In this document: positions 42,429 through 51,512 of the stretch, in pieces
Layout of the letters: every line of letters starts with the position of its first letter
How positions within the stretch are numbered: position 1 is the stretch's first letter
Assembly: GCF_036099295.1 (NCBI RefSeq)
Contig: NZ_CP107976.1
Coordinates: 5,022,001 to 5,086,000 of the forward strand
Direction of reading: 5' to 3'
Source: Streptomyces sp. NBC_00358
Lineage (GTDB): Bacteria > Actinomycetota > Actinomycetes > Streptomycetales > Streptomycetaceae
DNA length: 64,000 bases
Position numbers and translations under genes: made by a program
Notes under the pieces: model-generated
What the model saw: only the letters and a program-made list of their open reading frames with translations
Told to the model about the DNA's origin: nothing
Databases searched by the model: none

Positions 42429-43901
42429 TCAAAGGGTGTCGGGCGGGCCGGTCGGAGCCCCCGGAAGCCGGACGGCCGCGATCGTGCCGCCGCCCTCCGC
42501 GGGGCGCAGCGACACCTCGCCGCCGGTCTGCTGGACCGTGCGGGCCACGATGGACAGGCCGAGCCCCGATCCGGGCAGCGCCCGCGCGTCGGGGGAACGC
42601 CAGAAGCGGTCGAAGACGTGCGGGAGTTCGTCACCGGGGATGCCGGGGCCGTGGTCGCGCACGGTCAGTTCGCCGTCCTTCAGCCGCACGTCGATCGTGC
42701 CGCCCGCGGGGCTGAACTTCACCGCGTTGTCGAGGATGTTCACGATCGCCCGCTCCAGCGCGGAGGGCTCCGCCCGGACGAACCAGGGCTGAAGGTCGGC
42801 CGTGATCGTCAGCTCCGGTCCGCGCAGCCGGGCCCTGCGCAGGGCCGCTTCCACGGTGTCCTGGAGTGCCACGACCTCCACCCGGTCGGCCGGGTGCTCC
42901 GCGTCGGACCGTGACAGCGTCTGGAGGTCGCCGATCAGCGCCGCCAGCTCGGTCATCTGCGCCTTCACCGAGGCGAGCAGCGCCTTGCGGTCCGCCGGGG
43001 GGATCGGGCGGCCGATCTCCTCGCTGCGGGTGAGGAGTTCGATGTTCGTACGCAGGGAGGTGAGCGGCGTCCGCAGCTCGTGCCCGGCGTCGGCGATGAG
43101 CTGGTTCTGCAGCTCGCGGGAGCTCGCGAGGGAGGCGGTCATCGAGTTGAAGGAACGGGAGAGCCGGGCGATCTCGTCGTCGCTGTCCTCGTCCACGGGG
43201 ATGCGGATGGTGAGGTCCTCGGTGCGGGCGACGTGCTCGACGGCCTCGGTGAGCTCGTCGACCGGGCGAAGCCCGGCGCGCGCCACCCAGAGCCCGGCCG
43301 CCCCGGCGCCGACCACGCCGATGCCGCCGACGAGCAGGAGTACCAGGGCCAGTTCGTTGAGCGTGGAGTTGGTGCCCTTGAGGGGAATGGCGTACATGGT
43401 CGCGGCGTCCGGGACGATCGACGTCGTGCCGTTCGGATCGCCGATGGCCAGGGGGACCGTCAGAACCCTTAGGGGGTTGCCCTTGGTGTCGGTGCCGTTG
43501 CGGAAGACGCCGTGGCGCGCGACCGGGTTCTTGGCGAAGGCGGTGTCGCTGCCTGCGATCTCGATCTTGCCCGGTGAGACAGGGGCGACACAGGACTGAC
43601 CGTCCGCCGTGACCACCTGGAGGTAGGACTCGAACTGGGCCCGGAACCCTCCGGCGTCGGTCGGTGGCTGGCCGGACGGGTCGTTCGCGGAATTGCCGCA
43701 GTTGGTGATGGTGCTGGCGATGTTCCTGCCCTGCGGGCGGGTCGCCGACGACTGCAATTCGTTGTCCAGCTCGTTGTACAGCTTCCCGCGCACGATGAAC
43801 CAGCACGTCACCGCCACCGCCGCCACCGCGAACGCCACCGCCGCCGCCACCAGCAGGGCCAGCCGGGAGCGCAGGGGCAGCGACCTGAATCTGCGCATCA
43901 C
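42429..43901 (-). CDS. cssS: Sensor histidine kinase of a secretion-stress two-component system (CssS-like)
   Basis: 490 residues from GTG 43901 (GTGA overlap with the regulator) or ATG 43898. Two membrane helices (about 12-37, 185-207) enclose a sensor loop with two Cys (ITNCGNSAN, GQSCVAPVS). HAMP, then the H box LIADAGHELRTPLTSLRTNIE, N box IVNILDNAVKFSPAGG, G boxes VRDHGPGIPG and GSGLGLSIV. Its partner response regulator and an HtrA-type protease follow the MprAB-PepD arrangement; in S. lividans this pair is described as CssRS, sensing secretion stress. The name rests on gene order. Confidence 0.88.
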   Translation of the reverse strand: MMRRFRSLPLRSRLALLVAAAVAFAVAAVAVTCWFIVRGKLYNELDNELQSSATRPQGRNIASTITNCGNSANDPSGQPPTDAGGFRAQFESYLQVVTADGQSCVAPVSPGKIEIAGSDTAFAKNPVARHGVFRNGTDTKGNPLRVLTVPLAIGDPNGTTSIVPDAATMYAIPLKGTNSTLNELALVLLLVGGIGVVGAGAAGLWVARAGLRPVDELTEAVEHVARTEDLTIRIPVDEDSDDEIARLSRSFNSMTASLASSRELQNQLIADAGHELRTPLTSLRTNIELLTRSEEIGRPIPPADRKALLASVKAQMTELAALIGDLQTLSRSDAEHPADRVEVVALQDTVEAALRRARLRGPELTITADLQPWFVRAEPSALERAIVNILDNAVKFSPAGGTIDVRLKDGELTVRDHGPGIPGDELPHVFDRFWRSPDARALPGSGLGLSIVARTVQQTGGEVSLRPAEGGGTIAAVRLPGAPTGPPDTL

Positions 43902-44629
43902 TCCGCGCCGCCGGCCCGCAGTACGTATCCCACGCCGCGGACCGTGTGGACCAGGCGCGGCTCGCCGCCCGCCTCCGTCTTGCGGCGCAGGTACATGACG
44001 TAGACGTCGAGGGAGTTCGACGACGGCTCGAAGTCGAAGCCCCAGACGGCCTTGAGGATCTGCTCGCGGGTGAGGACCTGGCGCGGGTGGGCCAGGAACA
44101 TCTCCAGCAGGGTGAACTCGGTGCGGGTGAGCTCCACCGGGCGCCCCGCCCGGGTGACCTCGCGCGTCGACAGGTCCATGCGCAGGTCGCCGAAGGTCAG
44201 CGCGTCGTCCTCGACGACGGCGCCCGCCGACGCCGCGTACGAGCTGCGCCGCAGCAACGCGCGGATGCGGGCGAAGAGTTCGTCGAGCTCGAAGGGCTTG
44301 ACGAGGTAGTCGTCCGCGCCGGCGTCCAGGCCCGTGACCCGGTCACCGACCGTGTCACGGGCTGTCAGCATGAGGATCGGCGTGGTCGTGCCCGCGCCGC
44401 GCATCCGGCGGGCCGCGGTGAGGCCGTCCATGCGCGGCATCTGGATGTCGAGGACGACCAGGTCGGGCTGGTAGGCCGTCGCCTTCTCCAGGGCGTCCGC
44501 GCCGTCGACCGCGACCTCGGTGTCGTACCCCTCGAAGGCGAGGCTGCGCTTGAGTGCGTCGCGCACGGCCGGCTCGTCGTCGACGATCAGGATGCGCTGG
44601 GTGTCACGGTCGCCTTCGGCGGAGCTCAT
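43898..44629 (-). CDS. cssR: OmpR-family response regulator (CssR-like)
   Basis: 243 residues. Receiver domain with phospho-acceptor Asp in DLVVLDIQMPRMDG and Lys in DDYLVKPF; C-terminal winged helix with TRTEFTLLEMFLAHPRQVLTREQILKAVWGFDFE and VRGVGYVLR. Downstream cssS overlaps by 4 bp. The htrA-like gene lies upstream on the same strand. A direct repeat with 11-bp period before htrA is a good candidate for its binding site. Confidence 0.9.
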   Translation of the reverse strand: MSSAEGDRDTQRILIVDDEPAVRDALKRSLAFEGYDTEVAVDGADALEKATAYQPDLVVLDIQMPRMDGLTAARRMRGAGTTTPILMLTARDTVGDRVTGLDAGADDYLVKPFELDELFARIRALLRRSSYAASAGAVVEDDALTFGDLRMDLSTREVTRAGRPVELTRTEFTLLEMFLAHPRQVLTREQILKAVWGFDFEPSSNSLDVYVMYLRRKTEAGGEPRLVHTVRGVGYVLRAGGAE

Positions 44630-44708
44630 GGGTGTCGGGTTCCTCGGGTGGGATGGGGCGTGATCGGGTGCTTTCAGCCTCGCACGTTCGGGGCTGTCCC
44701 GGAATGGA

Positions 44709-44900
44709 TCAGCTTCGTACGGTACGGCGGCGGGTGGAGCTTCGCCGAGGGGCGGGCCGGGAGACGGCGGGGGCCAGTTCCGGGGCGCGCCGCGCGGGTG
44801 CGTGCAGCTCGCGGGCGACCGTCAGGGCCAGGCCGATTCCGGCCGGGTCGCCGGCCCGGTCGCCCGCCGGGGCGGTGTGCGGGACGCGCTCGATCTTCAT
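44709..44900 (-). CDS. Small basic hypothetical protein downstream of the HtrA-type protease
   Basis: 63 residues from ATG 44900, preceded by a strong GGAGG 5 bases upstream and only 14 bp after the protease stop. Sequence MKIERVPHTAPAGDRAGDPAGIGLALTVARELHAPARRAPE, ending Arg-rich. No domain recognised. The ribosome site supports translation; the coding potential of the tail is less certain. Confidence 0.5.
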   Translation of the reverse strand: MKIERVPHTAPAGDRAGDPAGIGLALTVARELHAPARRAPELAPAVSRPAPRRSSTRRRTVRS

Positions 44901-44914
44901 GGCGACCTCCGGGT

Positions 44915-46144
44915 TCAGCCGTTGGATCCGCCGGCCCGCAGCGTGGCCAGGTCGGACTTGACGGTGTTGATCGGGATGGCGAAGCCGAGGCCGACGCTGC
45001 CCGCGCTCGACGAGGACGACGAGGAGTCCGAAGCGGCCGAGTACATCGCGGAGTTGATGCCGACGATGTTGCCGTTCATGTCGATGAGCGCGCCGCCGGA
45101 GTTGCCCGGGTTGAGCGAGGCGTCGGTCTGGAGGGCCTTGTACGTCGTGGTGGAGGAACCGGTGTCGCCGTTGAACTGGCGGCCGCCGAACTCGAACGGC
45201 CACTGGTCGCCGCTGCCGCTGCCGCCGCTGCCCTGCTGTTGCTGCTGGCCCTGGCTCTCGTCGGTGGAGACGGTCACGTCACGGTCGAGGGCGGAGACGA
45301 TGCCGCTGGTGACGGTGCCGGTCAGGCCCTCGGGGGAGCCGATCGCGACGACCTGGTCGCCGACCCGGACGCCGTCGGAGTTGCCGAGCGTCGCGGGCTT
45401 CAGGCCGGAGGGCGCGTTGTCCAGCTTGATCAGCGCGAGGTCCTTCTTGCTGTCGGTACCGACGACGCTCGCGGTGTAGGACTTGCCGTCGTTCAGCTGC
45501 ACCTTGATCGCGGAGGCGCCCGAGACGACGTGGTTGTTGGTGACGATCTCGCCGCCGGTCGTGATGATCACGCCCGAGCCGGTGGACGAGCCCGCGTTCG
45601 AGGTCGCGCCGATCTCGACGATGCTCGGGCTGACCGCCTTGGCGACGCCGGAGACCGTGCCGCGCTGGCTGGTGGGCACCACGTTGGCGCTGGTGGTGCT
45701 GGAGGTGGCGACGGTGTCGTTGCCGGTCAGCTCCTGGAAGGCGTACGCGGTACCGCCGCCGATCGCGGCCGCGACGATCGCCACGGCGGCGAGCAGGGCG
45801 AACGGCCCCTTGGCGCGCCGCTTGCCGGTGGCGCTCGCGGGGGGCTCCGGATGACCGGGGGCCGCCGAGGCGAAGGCCGCGGTGGAGCCGACCGGGTCGG
45901 GGCCGGGATGGCCGGCGTAGGGGCCGGCACCGTGGCCGCCGTCCCCGCCGCTGCCACCGTGCCCGGAGCCCGGCCACACGGTGGTGCCCGGCTCGACGTG
46001 GACCGGCGCGGCCGGGTCGTACGCCGGCGGTGGAGGCCACTCGGGATTCACGGGGGCGGAGTGATGCGACTGCTGCTCGGGGTACGCGGACCCGTGGTCG
46101 TCGCCCTGGGGGTACTCGCCGCTGCGGCGGAAGCTCTCGGTCAT
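44915..46144 (-). CDS. HtrA/PepD-type membrane-anchored serine protease without PDZ domain
   Basis: 409 residues from ATG 46144 (GGGGGA about 11 bases upstream). About 110 disordered residues rich in Pro/Gly/His, one membrane helix (about 113-135), then an S1C protease domain. Triad: His in IVTNNHVVSG, Asp in KKDLALIKL, Ser in LNPGNSGGALIDMNG. The chain stops soon after GFAIPINTVKSDLATL, so the PDZ domain usual in DegP/HtrA is missing. Likely degrades misfolded exported protein under CssRS control. Confidence 0.9.
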   Translation of the reverse strand: MTESFRRSGEYPQGDDHGSAYPEQQSHHSAPVNPEWPPPPAYDPAAPVHVEPGTTVWPGSGHGGSGGDGGHGAGPYAGHPGPDPVGSTAAFASAAPGHPEPPASATGKRRAKGPFALLAAVAIVAAAIGGGTAYAFQELTGNDTVATSSTTSANVVPTSQRGTVSGVAKAVSPSIVEIGATSNAGSSTGSGVIITTGGEIVTNNHVVSGASAIKVQLNDGKSYTASVVGTDSKKDLALIKLDNAPSGLKPATLGNSDGVRVGDQVVAIGSPEGLTGTVTSGIVSALDRDVTVSTDESQGQQQQQGSGGSGSGDQWPFEFGGRQFNGDTGSSTTTYKALQTDASLNPGNSGGALIDMNGNIVGINSAMYSAASDSSSSSSSAGSVGLGFAIPINTVKSDLATLRAGGSNG

Positions 46145-46589
46145 GAGAAAAGACTGTCCCCCGATCATGAGAGCTCCCTGAGTGGTCCCTGAGAAGCCCG
46201 ACAGAACCTCGTATGCCCGATATAAAGACGCTTTCTGCGAGCGCGCTGCGAGTCCCCTGCGAGCCCTCCGTGCGTTCCCGGTGTGCCCGGACCGGCTCCC
46301 GGAGGGGTCCGGAACGGGCCCCGTCACCCGGGCCGCCGCGCTCCGGCGAACAGCGGGTTGCCTCCGGGTGATGCCACGGAAGGGCGGAAACGAACACTCG
46401 TCCGACCGTTGTGGAGGTCGTGTGTCCAGGGGCAGGTGAGGCCTACGATTCCCGGGCCGGAGGGGGGCTCCGCGGTTACGCCCGACATCGACGCAAGCGA
46501 TTGCTGCCGTCGATCGGGCCGGTGCGTCGTATGCCCTTCTCGGCCTCTGACGAAGAAGACGGCACACGCACCCACACCAGGAGTCCTGA
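46145..46589. other. Divergent region between the HtrA-type and trypsin-FG-GAP genes
   Basis: Holds the htrA promoter elements (46162-46193) and the 5' region of the rightward protease gene (AGGAG at about 46578). Three CTGCGAG copies occur at about 46236-46262. No gene or tRNA found. Confidence 0.5.
46162..46193 (-). promoter_or_regulatory. Candidate CssR-controlled promoter of the HtrA-type gene
   Basis: On the minus strand CTCAGGGA occurs twice with an 11-bp period (46186-46193 and 46175-46182), the spacing bound by OmpR-type dimers, followed by a CATGAT -10-like element (46162-46167). The repeats would cover the -35 region, as for activator sites. Inference from position; no site consensus was compared. 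Confidence 0.5.
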
Positions 46590-48347
46590 GTGATACCTGC
46601 CCTGCGCGACCGCTGGAGACGCCCCGCCACGGCGTTGCCGGCGGCCGCTCTCGCGCTGGCGCTGACCTGCGCCGGCGCCCTCGCGGCACAGCCCGCCACC
46701 GCCGCCGGTGATCCGGCCGGACCGCCCGGCGCGAGCGTCGCCCGGTCCTCGTCGGCACCCTCGCCGACCGCCTCCGACAAGGAGCTGCGCCACCGCGTCG
46801 TCGAAGCCGCCAAGACGCAGGCGACTCCCGGCACGGCTCCCAAGAAGACGCCGTTCATCATCGGCGGCACCGAGACGACGATCTCCTCCGCGCCGTGGAT
46901 GGTCCAGCTCTCCTACTACGACAGCACGGCGCAGGTCGGCTACTTCTGCGGCGGCACCCTCGTCGCCCCGAACAAGGTCCTGACGGCGGCCCACTGCGTC
47001 GCGGGTCTGGACTGGGCGGACAACGGCGCGGTGGTCGCCGGTGCCACCGGTCTGCTGGACGACACGAACGGCACCGTCGCGGGCGTCCACCGCCAGTGGA
47101 ACCACCCGCACTTCAACAGCGCGACCCTCCAGAACGACATCGCGGTCCTCACCCTGGACCGTCCTCTGGAGCAGCAGTGGCAGAAGCTGGTGGCCGCGGG
47201 CGACAGCGCCTCGTACAAGGCCGGCAACTCCGCCACCGTCTACGGCTGGGGCCTGACCTCCGGCGCCTCGGACGCCGACCTGTCGGCGAACCTGCGCAAG
47301 GTCACTCTGCCGCTCGTCTCCGACTCCACCTGCAACAGCGCGATGAACTCGGTCCTCGGTGAGGACGACTTCGTCGAGGGCTCCATGTTCTGTGCGGGCA
47401 CCCCGGCGACCGGCGTCGACGAGGGCACCAAGAGCCCGTGCAACGGTGACTCCGGCGGTCCGGTGATCGTCGGCGGCAAGGTCGTCGGCATCGTCTCGTG
47501 GGGTGTCTCCGGCTGCACCGCGAAGGGCGCCTACCCGGTGTTCACCAAGGTGTCGTCGTACACCTGGGCCGCCCAGCCCCGCATCGACGACACGGACCTG
47601 ACCTTCGACGGCCGCGCCGACCTGCTGGAGCGCACGCCCTCGGGTGGTCTGTTCGAGCAGGACAGCAAGGGCACCTCGCTGACCGCCCGCGCCTACCAGG
47701 GCAACAACTGGCAGAACGCCGGCTGGGTCCTCCAGGCCGATCTGGACCGGGACTTCTACCAGGACCTGATCATGCGGGACAAGGGTGACGGCAAGCTCTA
47801 CCGCAGCTACCTGAACCACAGCACGGGCCAGTTCGAGTGGATGCAGATCAGCTCGGTGTGGGGCGGCTACAAGTCGTACGCCGTCCCCGGCGACCTGACC
47901 GGCGACTCCCGCCCCGACCTGGTCGCGGTGGACGCCGACGGCTCGGTCTACCTCTACCCGGGCAAGGGCACCGGCCAGTTCTACGGCCGGGTCAAGATCG
48001 TCGACAAGGCGTGGAAGAACGTCAGGATCTTCGGCCACGGCGACCTGTCCGGCGACGGCCGCGCCGACCTGCTGGTCCGCAACAGCTCGGGCGTCCTGTA
48101 CCTCTACCGCGGCACGCAGGTCGAGAAGACCCCGTTCTCCGCGCGCGTCCAGGCCCGTACGGGCTGGAACTTCACCTCGTACGTGGCCAACGGCGATGTG
48201 ACCGGCGACGGCATCGCGGATGTCGTCACCCGTGACTCGGGCGGCACGCTCTGGCTCTACCCCGGCACCGGCAAGGCCTCCAGCAGCCTCTTCGGCACCC
48301 GCAAGAGCCTCGGCACCGGCTTCAACCAGTACAACCTGCTGTTCTAG
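46590..48347 (+). CDS. Secreted trypsin-like protease with C-terminal FG-GAP/VCBS repeats
   Basis: 585 residues from GTG 46590 (AGGAG 7 bases upstream). Signal peptide 1-39; pro-region to about 90; mature S1A domain starting IIGGTETTISSAPWMVQL. Triad: LTAAHC, LQNDIAVLTL, CNGDSGGPV, with four Cys typical of trypsins. From about 335 on come FG-GAP-type beta-propeller repeats (DLTGDSRPDLVAVD, DLSGDGRADLLVRN, DVTGDGIADVVTRD) with calcium loops. The propeller may bind wall or substrate. Third secreted protease gene in this part of the window. Confidence 0.93.
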   Translation: MIPALRDRWRRPATALPAAALALALTCAGALAAQPATAAGDPAGPPGASVARSSSAPSPTASDKELRHRVVEAAKTQATPGTAPKKTPFIIGGTETTISSAPWMVQLSYYDSTAQVGYFCGGTLVAPNKVLTAAHCVAGLDWADNGAVVAGATGLLDDTNGTVAGVHRQWNHPHFNSATLQNDIAVLTLDRPLEQQWQKLVAAGDSASYKAGNSATVYGWGLTSGASDADLSANLRKVTLPLVSDSTCNSAMNSVLGEDDFVEGSMFCAGTPATGVDEGTKSPCNGDSGGPVIVGGKVVGIVSWGVSGCTAKGAYPVFTKVSSYTWAAQPRIDDTDLTFDGRADLLERTPSGGLFEQDSKGTSLTARAYQGNNWQNAGWVLQADLDRDFYQDLIMRDKGDGKLYRSYLNHSTGQFEWMQISSVWGGYKSYAVPGDLTGDSRPDLVAVDADGSVYLYPGKGTGQFYGRVKIVDKAWKNVRIFGHGDLSGDGRADLLVRNSSGVLYLYRGTQVEKTPFSARVQARTGWNFTSYVANGDVTGDGIADVVTRDSGGTLWLYPGTGKASSSLFGTRKSLGTGFNQYNLLF

Positions 48348-48374
48348 TTCCCGTCCGTCCCACCGCTGTGAACA

Positions 48375-48410
48375 GAGATCCCCGCGTCCCCTCAGGGGCG
48401 CGGGGATCTC
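48375..48410. terminator. Bidirectional terminator between the protease and LacI genes
   Basis: 12-bp perfect stem (48375-48386 with 48399-48410) with an inner CCCC/GGGG helix, between convergent genes. Confidence 0.9.
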
Positions 48411-48447
48411 CGCTGTCCGTATGTGGGGCGGCGGCGGGCCCGGGGGC

Positions 48448-49470
48448 CTACTGGCAGCCGCAGGACTGGCGTAGCACCAGCCGGGAGGGGAACAGCTTCA
48501 GCCGCTCGCGGCGGGACCCGGGCACCCGCAGCCCGTCGTCCAGGACGAGGTCCACGGCCGCTCTGGCCATCGCCGAGCGGTCCGATGCGATCGTTGTCAG
48601 AGGAGGGTCGGTGAGGGCCGCTTCCTTGACGTCGTCGAACCCGGCGACCGCGAGCTGCCCCGGCACGTCGATGCGCAGTTCGCGCGCGGCGCGCAGGACA
48701 CCGATGGCCTGGTCGTCAGTGGAGCAGAAGATCGCCGGCGGCCGGTGCGGCCCGGCGAGCAGCTCCAGGCCGACCTGGTAGGCGTCGTACCGGTTGTAGG
48801 GGGCCTCGAAGAGGCGGCCCTCGGTCGGCTTGCCGGCCTCCTGCATCGCGCGGCGCCAGCCCTCGACGTGGTCGGAGACGGGGTCGCCGACGGCGGGCGT
48901 CTCGGCCGTGCCGCCGAGACAGGCCACGTACTCGTACCCGTGCTCCAGAAGGTGCCGGGTGGCGAGCTGGGCGCCCCCTATGTCGTCGGTGACGACGGCC
49001 ACGTCGTCGATCGCCTCGGGGCGCTCGTGCAGGAGCACCACCCGGGCGTCCCAGGCGTCGATCTCGGCGGCCGCGTGGTCGTTCAGCGCGTGGCTGACGA
49101 GGATCAGCCCGGAGACCCGCATGCCGAGGAAGGCCCGCAGATAGTGGACCTCGCGCTCGGCGATGTAGTCGGAGTTGCCGACCAGGACCATTTTCCCGCG
49201 CTCGGCGGCGGCCTGTTCGACGGCGTGCGCCATCTCCCCGAAGAAGGGCTGGCGCGCGTCCGGCACGATCAGGCCTATGAGCTCGGTCTTCCGCGAGGCC
49301 ATGGCCTGGGCGACCCGGTCGGGCCGGTACCCCAGCTCCTTGATCGCGGCGAGAACACGCTCGCGCGTGGCCGGGGCGACCGGCCGGGGTCCGTTGTTGA
49401 TGACATAGCTGACGACGGCGGTGGACGTACCCGCCAGTCGCGCTACATCATCCCTAGTCACCTTGGCCAC
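48448..49470 (-). CDS. LacI-family transcriptional regulator
   Basis: 340 residues from GTG 49470. N-terminal LacI helix-turn-helix (VTRDDVARLAGTSTAVVSYVINNGPRPVAPATRERVLAAIKELGYRPD) and a periplasmic-binding-like sensor domain (IGLIVPDARQPFFGEMAHAV, IFCSTDDQAIGVLRAAREL, VAGFDDVKEAALTDPPLTTI). It ends in QSCGCQ. No sugar operon adjacent, so its effector and targets are unknown. Confidence 0.93.
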   Translation of the reverse strand: MAKVTRDDVARLAGTSTAVVSYVINNGPRPVAPATRERVLAAIKELGYRPDRVAQAMASRKTELIGLIVPDARQPFFGEMAHAVEQAAAERGKMVLVGNSDYIAEREVHYLRAFLGMRVSGLILVSHALNDHAAAEIDAWDARVVLLHERPEAIDDVAVVTDDIGGAQLATRHLLEHGYEYVACLGGTAETPAVGDPVSDHVEGWRRAMQEAGKPTEGRLFEAPYNRYDAYQVGLELLAGPHRPPAIFCSTDDQAIGVLRAARELRIDVPGQLAVAGFDDVKEAALTDPPLTTIASDRSAMARAAVDLVLDDGLRVPGSRRERLKLFPSRLVLRQSCGCQ

Positions 49471-49493
49471 GCGCGGAGTCTACGCGGATGGAC

Positions 49494-50312
49494 CTACCTC
49501 TGGGCAGGGCGTACGGCGGCTTCCTGCGGCTCTACCGCGGCTTGCGCCGGGGCGGGGCCGTCCAGGTGCGCCGTCTCGTCCGCATCCTCCGGCTTTGGCT
49601 GGGCAGCCTTGGCCTTCGCCTCGTCCGCGGCGCGGTCCACCTTCTCCGGGGTAACGAATCGATAACCGACGTTCCGGACGGTTCCGATCAGCGACTCGTG
49701 CTCGGGCCCGAGCTTCGCGCGCAGTCGCCGTACGTGTACGTCGACCGTCCGCGTACCGCCGAAGTAGTCGTAGCCCCAGACCTCCTGGAGCAACTGGGCG
49801 CGGGTGAAGACGCGGCCCGGGTGCTGCGCGAGGTACTTCAGGAGCTCGAACTCCTTGAAGGTGAGGTCGAGGACCCGGCCCTTGAGCTTGGCGCTGTACG
49901 TCGCCTCGTCCACGGAGAGGTCGCCGTTGCGGATCTCCATCGGGGAGTCGTCGTTGACGATCTGCTGGCGGCCCATGGCGAGACGCAGGCGCGCCTCCAC
50001 CTCGGCCGGACCGGCGGTGTCGAGGAGGACGTCGTCGATGCCCCAGTCGGCGGTGACGGCCGCGAGGCCGCCCTCCGTCACGACGAGGATGAGCGGACAG
50101 CCGGGTCCCGTGGAGCGCAGCAACTGGCACAGGCTGCGGACCTGCGGGAGATCGCGTCGTCCGTCGATCAGGATGACGTCGGCACCGGGGGTGTCGACGA
50201 GAGCTGGGCCTTCGGCCGGAGCCACGCGCACGTTGTGCAGCAGCAGGCCGAGCGCGGGAAGCACCTCCGTCGACGGCTGAAGGGCGTTCGTGAGGAGCAA
50301 CAGAGAACTCAT
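49494..50312 (-). CDS. glnR: GlnR, global nitrogen response regulator
   Basis: 272 residues from ATG 50312. Orphan OmpR-type regulator of nitrogen genes (glnA, amtB, nirB and others in Streptomyces). The N-terminal receiver-like domain is atypical (DVILIDGRRDLPQVRSLCQLLR), lacking the full acidic pocket. The C-terminal winged helix reads FKEFELLKYLAQHPGRVFTRAQLLQEVWGYDYFGGTRTVDVHVRRLRAKL. A 40-residue Ala/Glu/Pro-rich tail follows. No histidine kinase gene is next to it, as expected for GlnR. Confidence 0.95.
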   Translation of the reverse strand: MSSLLLLTNALQPSTEVLPALGLLLHNVRVAPAEGPALVDTPGADVILIDGRRDLPQVRSLCQLLRSTGPGCPLILVVTEGGLAAVTADWGIDDVLLDTAGPAEVEARLRLAMGRQQIVNDDSPMEIRNGDLSVDEATYSAKLKGRVLDLTFKEFELLKYLAQHPGRVFTRAQLLQEVWGYDYFGGTRTVDVHVRRLRAKLGPEHESLIGTVRNVGYRFVTPEKVDRAADEAKAKAAQPKPEDADETAHLDGPAPAQAAVEPQEAAVRPAQR

Positions 50313-50423
50313 CGAGCCTCACCCACCTGGGTCGTCCTGCGTTCGTGCACGGTTCGCTCGCCCATAACGTCTGGTTCCTCCTCGGTCCCTGCGAGGACGT
50401 TTGCGGCACTGCTCTTGTACGTG

Positions 50424-50449
50424 CGGATCCCGCGCCCCTGGGATCCGCT
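50424..50449 (-). promoter_or_regulatory. Inverted repeat in the glnR leader
   Basis: GCGGATCCC (50424-50432) and GGGATCCGC (50441-50449) with an 8-base loop, about 110 bp before the glnR ATG. Either a leader hairpin or an operator. Confidence 0.4.
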
Positions 50450-50565
50450 GCGCGTCCGAGGCCCGTACACCTGCGGTTTCCCGCTTCGTATACAACGCTT
50501 CCGAAAGCACAAAAGGACCCGGGGGCTACTCTGCCCGAGTCCTCATGCCCAGCAGAATAGCCCAC

Positions 50566-51447
50566 ATGAGCTCAGGTCCGGCAGGTCAAGTGACGCGATC
50601 TTTCAAGAGTCCACGCCTTGAGACAACGTCGCGTGCCCCTTCGCGGAGGTTTCTGCGCACGGTCGACGGGGTGACGATCGATGCGGCGTACGACCCCGGA
50701 ACGGAGTCGTCAGGTGACCTCGCGTTCATCGTCGCCCATGGATTCACGGGTGATCTGGACCGGCCGCACGTCCGCCGCGCGGCAGGCGTCCTCGCCCGCA
50801 GGGGGGCGGTGGTCACCTTCTCCTTCCGCGGTCACGGCCGGTCGGGCGGCCGTTCCACGGTCGGCGACCGAGAGGTCCACGATCTGGCGGCGGCGGTCGC
50901 CTGGGCGCGTGAACTCGGGCACACCCGGATCGTGACCGTCGGCTTCTCGATGGGCGGCTCGGTGGTGCTGCGGCACGCCGCGCTCCACGCGGAGAAGGGC
51001 CGGGAGCCCGGTGGTGAGCCGGTGCCCGGCCGGGAGCACGAGGGGCGCACAGGGGCGCGTACGGACGCGGTGGTGTCGGTGAGCGCGCCGGCCCGTTGGT
51101 ACTACCGGGGCACGGCCCCCATGCGGCGGCTGCACTGGCTGGTGACCCGCCCGGAGGGCCGGATCGTGGGCCGGCTGGGTCTGCGGACCCGGATCGACCA
51201 CCGCGACTGGGACCCGGTGCCGCGGTCCCCGGTCGAGTGCGTCCCGCACATCGCGCCGACCCCGCTCCTCGTCGTCCACGGCGACCGGGACGGCTACTTC
51301 CCCGTCGACCACCCGCGGATGCTGGCCGAGGCCTCCGGCGGCCACGCCGAACTGTGGCTGGAGCACGGCATGGGGCACGCCGAGAACGCCGCCCCCGACG
51401 ACCTGCTCACCCGTATCGGGGACTGGGCCGTCACCCACGCGGGCTAG
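50566..51447 (+). CDS. Alpha/beta hydrolase
   Basis: 293 residues from ATG 50566, chosen because an AGAATA -10-like box lies 6 bp before it (leaderless); ATG 50545 is in frame. Nucleophile Ser in VTVGFSMGGSVVLRHA, Asp in VVHGDRDGYFPVDHP, His in EHGMGHAENA; oxyanion loop VAHGFTGDLDRPHV. Serine aminopeptidase/lysophospholipase-like subgroup. Substrate unknown. Divergent from glnR. Confidence 0.88.
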   Translation: MSSGPAGQVTRSFKSPRLETTSRAPSRRFLRTVDGVTIDAAYDPGTESSGDLAFIVAHGFTGDLDRPHVRRAAGVLARRGAVVTFSFRGHGRSGGRSTVGDREVHDLAAAVAWARELGHTRIVTVGFSMGGSVVLRHAALHAEKGREPGGEPVPGREHEGRTGARTDAVVSVSAPARWYYRGTAPMRRLHWLVTRPEGRIVGRLGLRTRIDHRDWDPVPRSPVECVPHIAPTPLLVVHGDRDGYFPVDHPRMLAEASGGHAELWLEHGMGHAENAAPDDLLTRIGDWAVTHAG

Positions 51448-51512
51448 CCTGACGGGGTTCACGCAAACAGACGCGCGGACATCACACACCAGATCGCTGA
51501 TTGAGGAACGAG

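Noticed and set aside
46440..46590. Possible tRNA gene
   Set aside because: No T-loop GTTCRANYC element, no cloverleaf arms and no CCA-type end could be found.
46476..48038. 520-codon open frame antisense to the trypsin-FG-GAP gene
   Set aside because: Mirror of a well-supported gene with full catalytic triad; no recognisable motif.
50309..50512. 67-codon frame ending in an ATGA overlap with glnR
   Set aside because: The overlap looks like coupling, but the sequence is Arg/Gly-rich without a ribosome site and resembles leader DNA; not enough to call a gene.
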